This document shows, in pieces, positions 10,371 through 18,562 of a stretch of DNA of 21,429 nucleotides. Within the stretch, counting starts at the first letter, position 1. Each line of letters begins with the position of its first letter. Made by a program: the position numbers and the translations under genes. The stretch is from assembly GCF_019649055.1 (NCBI RefSeq), contig NW_026570667.1, positions 1-21,429 of the forward strand, read 5' to 3'. A model generated the notes under the pieces. That model was not told the DNA's origin, made no database searches, and saw only the letters and a list, made by a program, of their open reading frames with translations. Origin of the DNA: Paramacrobiotus metropolitanus (taxonomy: Eukaryota; Tardigrada; Eutardigrada; Parachela; Macrobiotidae).

Positions 10371-10830
10371 CCCATGAAGAACGACGGTTGCTGGTGCTGT
10401 TGTGCAATGTCGGACATTCAGGTCTGATGTGTCCGAATTCTAAACAATTATAGCACTGAACCACAGTATTTTTCGCTACACCGCCTGTGGGTTGACCAGC
10501 GTCATGCCCAAGTGGTTGCATTAAATACTCGGTATAAGCATCATCGTTTCTACGTGACCACTGCATTGCATCGTTCGGATTGCGGCACACAGCTAGCCGG
10601 AACTGCCGGTCGTAGGCAAGCCACTGGTCAGTAGTGATTCCTTTCAGTGCCGCTATTTGCGCGATGTGGTCTACGTACTTCATCATGGGTAAGTCCAGCT
10701 CAGGGTATATGGCACACCGATACATTTTCAGCACTGAAAACGCTCTCATCCACTGAGTAAAGTCTCGAATCTGCACGCTTTTACCAGCTGGATTTTTGAT
10801 GTAGACGGCACTTGAGGAGCACAGCTGAGC
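10174..10830 (-). CDS. Gag C-terminal part with zinc knuckles
   Basis: This frame carries the second half of a DIRS-order Gag, the RNA-packaging protein. A helical segment (DFTQWMRAF, YRCAIYPEL, WLAYDRQFR) is the typical Gag core. It is followed by a CCHC knuckle (CYNCLEFGHIRPEC), a CCCH-like finger (CHLWNKGHC with two further Cys/His) and a second CCHC (CANCGQREHRDFQC). The frame is open upstream beyond 10776 without an ATG and lies in another phase from the N-terminal half. The two halves look like one protein broken by a frame change between about 10870 and 10815, in the direction of one missing base. The stop is at 10174, inside the start of the RT frame. Confidence 0.75.
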   Translation of the reverse strand, partial: AQLCSSSAVYIKNPAGKSVQIRDFTQWMRAFSVLKMYRCAIYPELDLPMMKYVDHIAQIAALKGITTDQWLAYDRQFRLAVCRNPNDAMQWSRRNDDAYTEYLMQPLGHDAGQPTGGVAKNTVVQCYNCLEFGHIRPECPTLHNSTSNRRSSWVGQSFLSLPAGSGGAKVDEVCHLWNKGHCTAGLFCRYGRQHRCANCGQREHRDFQCKSKASNSAQ

Positions 10831-11342
10831 AGTAGTAAATCGGGAAGATGGACGAATTCCTTTTTGCTGAACAGCTTCGGCAGCAGAGTGTTTTCGACTG
10901 GTAACAATAGACTCTTAACGTTCTGCGGTAAAGCCTCAAGTACTGCTGCAGCTTTCCGGGTTACGGCTGTAGTACTACTAGTACCAATGAATTCGATCTC
11001 AGTAGCGCCATCTGTATTGAAATCTTTACCTGGATCGGAAACAGGAGACATGTCCCGTAGGTGGAGCTGCGGTGCTTTTACTTTGCCGGCATCCTGGATT
11101 CGAATCTTGCGAGTTCCTGGTGAGAAGGATCGAATGCTATCATCAGTAGCAGGGACGACGGTCGCTACCGACGCCGATAGGTCCGAAATTTGCTTTTTTA
11201 GCTGAGCAAGTTCTTCTTCCACCGTTGGTTTCTTTTTTGTGACACCTTGACTAACACCCACACGTCTTCCTGCAAGCCGCTTGCTTCGCGTAATCCCGCG
11301 ACCGGTGCCACGTGGTCTCCCGCGTCCGCGGTTTGGACACAT
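10746..11342 (-). CDS. Gag N-terminal part
   Basis: This frame starts with the first ATG after repeat A1, 84 bases inside the A1 boundary. The protein begins with a basic Arg/Gly-rich stretch (residues 4-28), followed by a short coiled-coil-like segment (EEELAQLKKQISDL, about 42-55), a disordered region and the FSKKEFVHLPDLLLL segment that precedes the Gag core. The last 20 or so residues before the stop at 10746 look out of frame, because the conserved continuation is read in the neighbouring frame. It therefore appears to be the N-terminal half of a broken Gag rather than a separate gene. Confidence 0.7.
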   Translation of the reverse strand: MCPNRGRGRPRGTGRGITRSKRLAGRRVGVSQGVTKKKPTVEEELAQLKKQISDLSASVATVVPATDDSIRSFSPGTRKIRIQDAGKVKAPQLHLRDMSPVSDPGKDFNTDGATEIEFIGTSSTTAVTRKAAAVLEALPQNVKSLLLPVENTLLPKLFSKKEFVHLPDLLLLSCAPQVPSTSKIQLVKACRFETLLSG

Positions 11343-11425
11343 AGGACACGTTTGTCGTAGGACACGCAGGCGGTAATATACAAATTATCAAAATATTTGC
11401 GTATAAAAAAAACCATGCAAAACAT
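11343..11425 (-). other. Leader between repeat A1 and gag
   Basis: This short leader holds a partial tandem duplication next to the repeat edge: the word AAAAAACCATGCAAA occurs at about 11407 and again 21 bases later, inside the edge of A1. There is no coding potential upstream of the gag ATG at 11342. Confidence 0.5.
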
Positions 11426-11636
11426 AGAAAAAACCATGCAAACCAGAACTACATAAATTCAGGATGCAGCCGCAACTGTTCTGAGACTTCGAATAACTTA
11501 ATAATCTGTATGCACGATTCTGGAGTACAACCCACCACAAGACTGTTGCTAAGCAATGAGCGCCAGTAGAATACAAAAGAATCACTTCCGCTCAAGTAAA
11601 TTAACCATAATTAAATGCCACATTTAATTGTACATT
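11426..11636 (-). repeat. Split direct repeat A1 (5' terminal)
   Basis: 211 bp, four mismatches to 7216-7426. It forms the 5' end of the element; the host sequence starts at 11637 with TCTTATGTTCTTAGG. It carries the same 9-bp hairpin (11609-11629) 7 bases from the terminus. Confidence 0.9.
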
Positions 11637-11646
11637 TCTTATGTTC

Positions 11647-11690
11647 TTAGGTTTCTTAGGTTGCTCGGTCCCAAATTCTAAGAAACCTAA
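11647..11690. repeat. 13-bp perfect hairpin made of TTTCTTAGG words
   Basis: TTAGGTTTCTTAG (11647-11659) is exactly complementary to 11678-11690, with an 18-base loop. It lies 10 bases from the retrotransposon edge and uses the same word that is arrayed at 20380-21240. Confidence 0.55.
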
Positions 11691-12170
11691 AGGATGGTCT
11701 CATATCTGTAGCGTATCTCGCTGGCCCATGCCGCTGTGAATGATGCTGTCTAAGCTGAGCAAAGAAAGTTGATGAGCGGCAGCCAGGTCCAGGCGCGGAA
11801 GTACTTACCTTTTCCAGCGCTCTGATTGGCTAGCGTCCAGACAGCGCAGAGCCGCCGCAGCAATTTGATACCGCAGCACAGCGATTCCGATGTGAGCAAT
11901 CAGCACCGTCCTCCTCCTCCCGGCACTCCGTTGTCTTCACCAACTGCTGCAGTGTTGAAATCGAACATGATTAATTTTGCGCTGGATTTTCAGTTTGGAT
12001 TCACTATAACCTCCGCTTCCTTTTTCAGGTTTTTAAAGTTTAAAAGCAAAGATGGTTGTAATTACAATATACAATTTCGTTGGGTCTGCATAGCTTCAGT
12101 ACCTAATACAATTATTAATTAGTACCTTACTATAGAAATTCAACTTTCTCAATAATATAGATATTATTTA
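11691..12170. other. GC-richer host sequence without a firm gene
   Basis: This block is GC-rich up to about 11990 and AT-rich afterwards. On the plus strand CTTACCTTTTCCAG at about 11804-11817 is a good splice acceptor, and the frame behind it (from the TTG at 11826) reads as a Ser/Pro/His-rich disordered peptide up to 11960, then becomes AT-rich. On the minus strand the same place reads AAAAGGTAAGTAC, a good donor. I cannot decide between the two strands. Confidence 0.35.
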
Positions 12171-12172
12171 TT
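12165..12172 (-). terminator. Poly(A) signal overlapping a stop codon
   Basis: On the minus strand the TAA stop at 12173-12171 runs directly into AATAAATAA. This would serve as the polyadenylation signal of the gene ending here and supports that frame being a terminal exon. Confidence 0.4.
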
Positions 12173-12697
12173 AGTGTACAGAGAAATCCCTATCTTCGTT
12201 GGCCGATGTGGAGGTGGTCATTTTGTATCCACCAACAGGCGCTTCGTTATAACTACAGACTGTACCTGGCGGTGAATGGTCAAGATCTGCAGTCCAACGC
12301 GGAATTTTCGTGATCACACCAATACGTACAACAAGAATGCCACGCTCGGTAAAACTTAGCACAATCCCGCATTCGATTCCGTTTACACCGGCCAGTGTGC
12401 CGGATAGGTATTCCGGCTGACGGAGTTTCCATAGGCCATACATCCATGGAACGTACTCCCTGCGATGGCGAATATTACGAGCACGACGATGTGACTTTGG
12501 AAATAGGACCTCCAGTGTTGTGAATAGTCGGGGGACACTGTATCTTGGATAGCTGCCGCTTAATGTGCTGCGACATATCCGGTTAGCCCGATAATGCCAG
12601 CCAGCAGAAGCCGAACGTCCAGAGGGGCGAAAGTTTCCACGATTTCAGACCGCCGTTGGGCGACCAGCTGCTGCAGTTTTGGAAGGTTACTTACTTC
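12171..12697 (-). CDS. Terminal exon of an unrecognised gene with one membrane-like segment (frame slip)
   Basis: Two overlapping minus-strand frames appear to be one coding region. The first (12697-12563, TAA at 12560-12562) follows a possible acceptor (CTTCCAAAACTGCAG, exon start 12670). It reads through LQQLVAQRRSEIVETF and then a hydrophobic segment, RLLLAGIIGLTGYVAA. The second is open from 12644 to the stop at 12171 (157 codons), has no ATG before 12443, and carries YPRYSVPRLF, HRRARNIRHRREYVPWM and PRWTADLDHSPPG. Codon use is balanced and unlike the AT-rich surroundings. Going from the first to the second frame needs the shift expected from one missing base, somewhere between about 12640 and 12563. 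The protein would be a single-pass membrane protein with a basic patch after the membrane segment. I do not recognise the family. Confidence 0.45.
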
Positions 12698-13433
12698 CTA
12701 ACCTTGTCGCTGTTTGGGTTAACATGTTAGACGCAAGAGGGCAGTTATGCAAGCGACATGTTCGCTTTAATCTGTAGGTATTTTTTAATCTGGAAACCGT
12801 TAATAAAAACAAATGGTGGCAAGTTTTAGGTGATAAGTTGGTAACCTTTAGTAACATCTATTAATTAAGATAAAATAAAGTATGATTATATGGTTTTTCG
12901 TTCACTTTGGTAAATTTTCTCACTATGTGTTACGCTCAATGTTGAATAGCCGGCAGTTTTAAGAGAAGAAACGATGTAGTATAATATTGTCGTCAAGTTA
13001 GCAGTAATGCTGCCTTACCTGGTGGCTGTTATTATTATTCACATGACAACCAGCAACATACTACCAGACAGACACAAAACTACCAGACAGGCCACAATTT
13101 ACTGTAGTCAAGCGCCAGTTGTACTTCGGGCCTGTCTTCGGCACACTCTTCCGGAAACCAAACCGTTTATTATCAGCAACTGCCAAATACCCTACGAACA
13201 GGCTAAGCAAACAAGCGAATAGTCCGTTTTCCTAATGGGAGCAAAATCCGAGCTTGTGAAATATGGATTACTGTAGGCGTCCGCACAAGTTTTGCCTGTG
13301 CCTGGTCCGGCCGTTGCCTTGCCCCTGATGGGCAATGCCCACGCTACGGTGAACGTACTGACTAGCATTATTTCTGCCCTTGTGTAGCTTTTAAATTAAA
13401 AGGTAAACGCATAAAGGAACCAAATCGTTACCA
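12698..13433. other. Spacer between the unknown gene and the GPCR
   Basis: 12720-13000 is AT-rich and empty. 13030-13370 is GC-richer and has several short open frames on the minus strand. Upstream exons of the gene ending at 12171 may lie here, but I found no donor that joins the 12670 acceptor in phase. Confidence 0.35.
13192..13368 (-). CDS. Possible 58-codon small ORF or exon
   Basis: This frame starts with ATG 66 bases after the GPCR stop, on the same strand. It begins MLVSTFTVAWALP, a weak signal-peptide-like start, followed by a Gly/Ala/Lys-rich stretch and a Cys-containing end (CADAYSN, VCLACS). Its stop overlaps a GTAGGG word. It may be an exon of the downstream unknown gene, part of the GPCR 3' UTR, or chance in GC-rich DNA. 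Confidence 0.2.
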   Translation of the reverse strand: MLVSTFTVAWALPIRGKATAGPGTGKTCADAYSNPYFTSSDFAPIRKTDYSLVCLACS

Positions 13434-16400
13434 CTAACTTTTTATTTCGCACTGGCACATTTTAGACCGCGTGGTGTCCATTGGCAGTACGGCGTCCATT
13501 TGCAGTTCTCCTGATCGCCGACTCTCACTGTTTACGCGGGTGAAAATGATAGAGCAGCACTGGCTGCACAATGGACGAGCGACTAACGCGATAAAACGGT
13601 GTCGATACTGGCGCTCAGTTAACAAGTAAATATAAAAATTCAGTGAATAACCCATGTACGTAACAACATCGATGATTGGACGCACAAATAATCTCACATT
13701 GACGTCGTCTATGTAAGAAAAACCCGTGGGGTTCCCATGGTCAGTCCAGTTTGACGTGTAGGCTGTTACACACAAGTCAAAAATTTTTGGAGTGCGCGTG
13801 ATGAGATACAGTAGTGCACTGCTCAGCAGGATGATGTTGATTGCGTGCTGAGAATTATTATCACCGGTGGCCGCGGACGCTGCGCTGCTACCTTCCACCA
13901 AGCGGCGCGTCTTTCCAAATTCACGATCAAGTCGTCGGTAGCGCACCAGGAAGACAATCAAAATTAAACTGGGAATCAGGATCAGCAAAAAAAGTCAGGA
14001 TGCGAACGGCAGGCTGTCAATGATACATGCAACATTTAAGCCAATCCACAAGTTTTGTTTTGTTGTAATCAATTTAATTTTGTAATCAAGAGTCTCAATC
14101 TAATGAATGATTAAATGTATTTAATCATAGTTAATTGTGGGTGCACATCCCTCCCATTTTCGTGTTTATGGCCGTTTGTCGGCTTTCATTGGTTTGGTAG
14201 TGGCTTTGTTTCCTCAGAGTTGGAGATTGTGAGATATTTCCTTGTTGCTGGAGAGTTGTGTGCTAAGTTGAAATCAGTTTCTGTAGTTTGGCAAGGGAAA
14301 TTTTGACACCCACAATTAACTAGGTGTAAACCAACTGCTACAGACTCTGTACTCCGATCTACGGCGTTAAGATTGCAAACACTCTCCCACCCTATTCCCT
14401 GGCATTAAGTCATAGTTTCATATACGGAACGTTTGTGTATCCGGTTCCGTATACGGATTAGGTGTAATTCTGTGTGCCTTGACACAACAATGCTTGTGTG
14501 GCCGAGGAACAGTTCAACAGTGCTTCCAATCATCAGGGAAAGAACTCGTACAGTCGTAGGTACCTGTATATGGCTATGATGGCCTTGGTCGATACCTTAA
14601 GTTACTGTACATGCACATGGATCTTCAGTTTCACGCATTCCCGAGCACTATGCCATCACGGTATGTTACCAAGTGATTCGTCACATGTATGCATCGGCCT
14701 GAATATCTTTAATGCGCGCAATATTCGGCTGGGAAGTTATACGGATGAAAAAAGCGTTTAAAAGGTTCTAAGGCCGACCAACACATGTGCGCAGAAATCT
14801 CGTTGCAGGCCGATCTTATTCAAATTTTGCTAGCGGAAGGAACTAAATACTGTAATTATGGAAATCCTTTTTACACCGTACTAAATTTTCAGTTTCTTCA
14901 AAGTTTGACTGCGATAATCATAAAGAATGCAACGTGTTACGAAGCACTTGAAAAGGAAAGTGACTGTCCATGTACAAATCTGGTACCGTGATGTAAGTAC
15001 TGAAACCATGTGCCGGGTCATGCGGCAAAAGTGACGGGTCTCTCTAGACACCGCTTTCTGTTTTGGTCAACCACGAACTTACTATTGCCTCGTTGTGCAA
15101 GGCGTTCCAATGCCAGAACCATTCTGGAGGTCTGAAAAAAAACTCTACAGGATCCATGTACCCGGAGAACGAGAAGCAGTAGGAAATTACAACATCGAAC
15201 GCATAACATGCCAGCGATAAAGTGACGAGAACGAGAATAATAATTCGTGCTGTCAGAACTTGTTGCAGGAATCCGAAACGGAAAGTGCTCGCAAATATAA
15301 GTAAGCGTTCCCAGGACATCACAACCAGAATCCTGAAAGGTAGTAGTGCACGTACTTAGGCATATTATTAAACTATTAGCAACAGAACGCTCACCAATCG
15401 GAGATGCTCATCGAAGTATCCAAAAACCAAGGACGCAATAACTTTGAGCTGGTTAAACGAAAATCCGAACTCAGCTCCGCTTTCGATAAAAAATCTGGCA
15501 AGCCGAGCCATCTACAAGGAATAGTGCTTCAACCTGCGTACCAGTGGTAAGGGAAGTGATTTATTTCAACGTTTATGTAGTGTTTCAAATCTTTCCATTT
15601 CGTAAATTTTTCGTGTTCACATACAGTTAAGGGAAGTCACCCGATACATGGTTCCAAATTCGGGTACACGAAAACTACCACTTTCGCGCGCTTTCACACA
15701 CTTTTTTCATCGTTTTGTTGCATTTTTGTTCTTTAGCTTGCACTTGTATATGTTAATAACGATGGTGCGAAAACCGTTTGTATGCCAAACATCCGGTGAG
15801 GAAGTAATGGGTGAAATAGATTTCGAAAAGTTTAAATGCATGAAGGTGTGCCAAAACGTTTATTCTCCGGTTCCTCATCAGACTTTTGGTCCAAAGGTCT
15901 GATGAAGAACCGGTGAGTATGAATTTTGCTCTAAAATGCACCTAAGCACAAAGATGGTTTTGACACAGAACCGGTATTCTGACAATTTTTCCAGTTTTAA
16001 AATTTATTTTGTAGTGTTAAGGATTGTTTTTGATTTTCAGTTGTATCCGAGTTTTGTGAAACAAAAACACCAGTAATTTTAAATCAGTTTTAAAATTCGA
16101 AAAACATGTTAAAAACCTGGTTCCGCTCCGAAACAGTGTTATATGTGTTTGCCTTTTACAGAAAAATTTGAAGAAGATCGGTCCCGAACGAGACTTTTGG
16201 TGCACTCGAATGCATTTCAGCTTTTTGGAATTTTATTTAACCATAAGCGGCTAACCGGTCGCTGCCACATAAGCGGTTCTACATGTATAGTATAAAAATC
16301 ATTTGGCTGCATAATGTCATACAATAATGTAATGCAAAAAAGTGTTTAGGAGTGCCCAAAAGCAAAGTTTCTGTCCACGAATTTTATGTACACGGATTCG

Positions 16401-16787
16401 GCGCCATGCATCCGGTTCACTAACCGTTAATGTGTACAACAAAGACTTACCGTTAATGATCACACACATATTTATTTATTACAGATATTTTTAAAGACGC
16501 AGATTTTAATTGATTCGCAGCTAACGATGTTCAATAACTTACACTGCAATCAAATCAGCAATGGCTGTGCCAATCAGGTAGTGGCATGCCGATGTCCTCC
16601 ATTTTGGCGCACTGCGTATGAGGACCACCAGGTTCAGGGCATTGCCCACAGTGCACAGGATCAGCAGGCAAAAGTATATTGACTGACAGACCACAAACCC
16701 ATCTTGCCGTTGACTGTCGGAATAACGTCCTTGCAATATTGGTGGAGGGTCCACTGGATGATTGTCGTTCTGACCTCCGCTGAGCAT
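13434..16787 (-). CDS. Rhodopsin-like (class A) G protein-coupled receptor, 5 exons
   Basis: My exon model is 16787-16543, 15511-15395, 15332-15083, 14099-14008 and 13968-13434. All phases agree and give 412 residues. Exon 1 starts at ATG 16787 and has TM1 with GNALN and the start of TM2 with IADLIAV; its donor is GTAAGT. Exon 2 gives WLGLPDFL and ends in TM3 (SISDW). Exon 3 continues ILVVMSWER, a WER form of the DRY motif, then TM4 and extracellular loop 2. Exon 4 gives the first half of TM5 up to Pro. Exon 5 gives the second half of TM5, loop 3, TM6 (LLYLITRTPKIF), TM7 ending NFYIY in place of NPxxY, and helix 8 (TERQYRHRF). The style matches orphan peptide-receptor-like GPCRs of protostomes; the ligand is unknown. 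Exon 2 has no Cys at the usual TM3 position. The last intron is only 39 bases. Exons 1, 3 and 5 are firm; exons 2 and 4 are inferred from splice sites and phase. Confidence 0.8.
14128..14322. mobile_element. 195-bp MITE-like element with 16-bp perfect inverted ends
   Basis: TAGTTAATTGTGGGTG (14128-14143) is exactly complementary to 14307-14322. The outermost TA at both ends can be a TA target duplication, leaving 14-bp terminal inverted repeats, as in Tc1/mariner-type nonautonomous elements. The interior (163 bp) has no coding potential. It sits in GPCR intron 3, 28 bases from the inferred exon 4 acceptor. Further copies in the genome would be needed to confirm mobility. Confidence 0.5.
14421..14453. 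repeat. 10-bp perfect inverted repeat
   Basis: TATACGGAAC and GTTCCGTATA are separated by 13 bases, inside GPCR intron 3. No known function; possibly chance. Confidence 0.35.
15867..15913. repeat. 47-bp near-perfect palindrome
   Basis: The segment equals its own reverse complement except at two base pairs and the central base. The outer arms are CCGGTTCCTCATCAGAC and its partner GTCTGATGAAGAACCGG, and the centre is built around TTTGG/CCAAA. It lies in GPCR intron 1. It could be a foldback element, a symmetrical protein-binding site or a hairpin RNA source. Confidence 0.7.
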
Positions 16788-18554
16788 ACTAAAAAGGCAA
16801 CTAGTTGCACACACCTACAAACACTGCTATCGCATTAACGCAGGCAATTGCTTTTGCTACTCTGCTGCTGTACAGAAATGAGTATTTCTTTTGTGTAAAT
16901 AAAGGTGCTAAAGGGTACTGCTAGAATCCAAATCTGCCGCATGCAGCACGGATACTCTGTATTTAGAGATTTTTTAAAAAGGACACTGTACGATTTGATT
17001 CCTTTTAGCGCCCGATTTGAGAAGTCAAGTGTAATGAGATGTTCAGGATTTTATAGTGTTACCGTGCAAATGGATTGACGCAGTATATAGATACCACTCA
17101 CGGTCCTACTGAAAACAGCTTAACGCGATAAGCTGATAATTTGTTTCCCTTTGCTAATGGTCAATACAGACATTCTACAAATGCGTTAGCATTTAGCAAG
17201 CGTGTGAGCAATCATTATTATATGCATTTGTGTACAGTGTCAGAGTAGTGTACAGAAGAGACAATACTTCTATAAACTAATACTATAATATGCGTTAAAA
17301 ACTTAGTTACTGTAGTTTTTTGACACTTGGTTGACAATGGTTGTAGCCGTTGTACAACTTTTTTTTCGGCAATGGCAGCCATAGTTGTCCGATTAGGTAG
17401 TGATGCGGAATGATTAAAGAACATAAAAATGGAAACTGTGGTTATACAATGGAAACTGCCATCAACTGTCAATGTCAAACTCGAAGCCTGCGGATGTTGT
17501 AAGCCGCTTCACGGAAATCAGCAATCACTATTCACTAGTGTCGTCATCGTCGCAACACGCGCCAAATTTTTGAGAAGAAAAAGTGAATTTTTCGGGTAGC
17601 TGAGGGATGCCTGAAGTAAAAAGGGTTGCAGAAGGGGGTACCTATTGGCTATAGTAAGCGGTGAAAGAGCCGCGCGATGACATTGCACCACTTTTAGATC
17701 CGGGCGCTGCCTGCCCCCGAGCGGACAGCGCACACGTTACGTAGAACTTGCTGCAGCGTGTGTGACGATTTCCGTATACCAGACTCTGTGGTGCAAACTT
17801 ATTGCGCAGCTACAGTATATGTATGTTGCTTAACCTCCCGCAGAAATCGTATTACAGAGAGAGAATGAAATGCTAGCCAGTTGACATCAACAAAATTTGC
17901 TTTTGCCTTTGATAGTAGATCAAATTTTTTGATCTGGTTGCGAAAATGCTCGCTTTTTTTCCAGTTTAATCCTTTTCATCCACTGTTTGCCTTTTTGTGT
18001 TTCTGGAAACTTAACAATATGAATCTTGAATAAAAATAGCTTTGTACCTAATACTACTATCCACTAAATCTTGCTAAACAAATCGAGAACGCATTATTAT
18101 TTTAAACTGGAAAACACAAAGTTGTTGTCATTTTATTTAATGCCCAGCGTCCATCAATGAGTTTTTGTAGGAGCGTGAAAATGCAAGTTTTCGTAAACCA
18201 AATCTTTATCCTCTTCCATTGCTCCTAATCATTTTTCAGCAATAATTCATATTTTGTCTTCTTAATTCAAAGGTGACTGTCAGTAAGAATGATTCCAGCA
18301 GTGACCGACTTGATAAGAGCAGCTATTGCAAGTCGTTTCATCACACCGCAAGGAAAATATTTAATTTGATAGTTAAATGACTAATGCCGAAGCACACAAC
18401 AATGCTTGATTGTGTGAAAACTAAGCCAAGCCAATAAGCAAACACTGCGAAGAAAATGTCGCCAGCCGCAGTTACTAAAAACCGCGATTACGCCGCTCAT
18501 TAGCTTAGTCTTAATGCTGTAAAAGCGACGTTTTAATCGTTCATTATGGCGTGC

Positions 18555-18562
18555 TATATAAA
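18555..18562 (+). promoter_or_regulatory. TATA-box-like word
   Basis: TATATAAA in a GC-richer setting (GCGTGC before it, CACCGC after it) resembles a core promoter. No clear coding exon follows on the plus strand, so this is only a candidate. Confidence 0.2.

Larger units (their letters stand above)
6949..11636 (-). mobile_element. DIRS-order tyrosine-recombinase retrotransposon (Ngaro/PAT-like), near complete
   Basis: Read on the minus strand, the element runs: repeat A1 (11636-11426), gag (11342-10174, frame-broken), RT-RNase H (10370-8568), tyrosine recombinase (to 7636), repeat B1 (7619-7425), A2 (7426-7216), a 72-bp spacer and B2 (7143-6949). The order A1-genes-B1-A2-B2 is the split direct repeat layout known for PAT and Ngaro elements. 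DIRS-1 has inverted repeats and LTR elements carry an integrase and simple LTRs. No Dam-type methyltransferase domain follows RNase H, which fits Ngaro better than DIRS or PAT. The A copies differ at 4 of 211 positions and the B copies are identical over 195 bp, so the insertion is recent. A and B overlap by TT at 7425-7426, which suggests a 2-bp crossover core. No target duplication is seen, as expected for recombinase-mediated insertion. Confidence 0.9.

Noticed and set aside
11388-11585. Minus-strand frame in repeat A1 shared with 7148-7375
   Set aside because: The similarity only reflects the two A repeat copies. No domain or start context supports a protein.
6949-11636. LTR retrotransposon or Crypton interpretation
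   Set aside because: There is no DDE integrase or aspartic protease and the repeats are split, which argues against LTR elements. Presence of RT-RNase H argues against a Crypton. No methyltransferase domain was seen, so DIRS proper is also less likely.
11826-12122. Plus-strand Ser/Pro-rich frame of 98 codons
   Set aside because: Non-ATG start with a stop just upstream in frame, and its second half is AT-rich noncoding-like. The only good signal, the acceptor at 11817, overlaps an equally good minus-strand donor.
13969-14007. TGA in the GPCR read as selenocysteine or readthrough
   Set aside because: Keeping the segment makes TM5 too long and gives two prolines 13 residues apart. A very short intron explains it better.
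14785-14991. Plus-strand Cys-containing frame ending CPCTNLVP, with a TTTTCAG acceptor at about 14891 and a GTAAGT donor after its stop
   Set aside because: It resembled a channel-type Cys motif, but the cysteine spacing does not fit. The stop precedes the donor, and it lies inside a GPCR intron.
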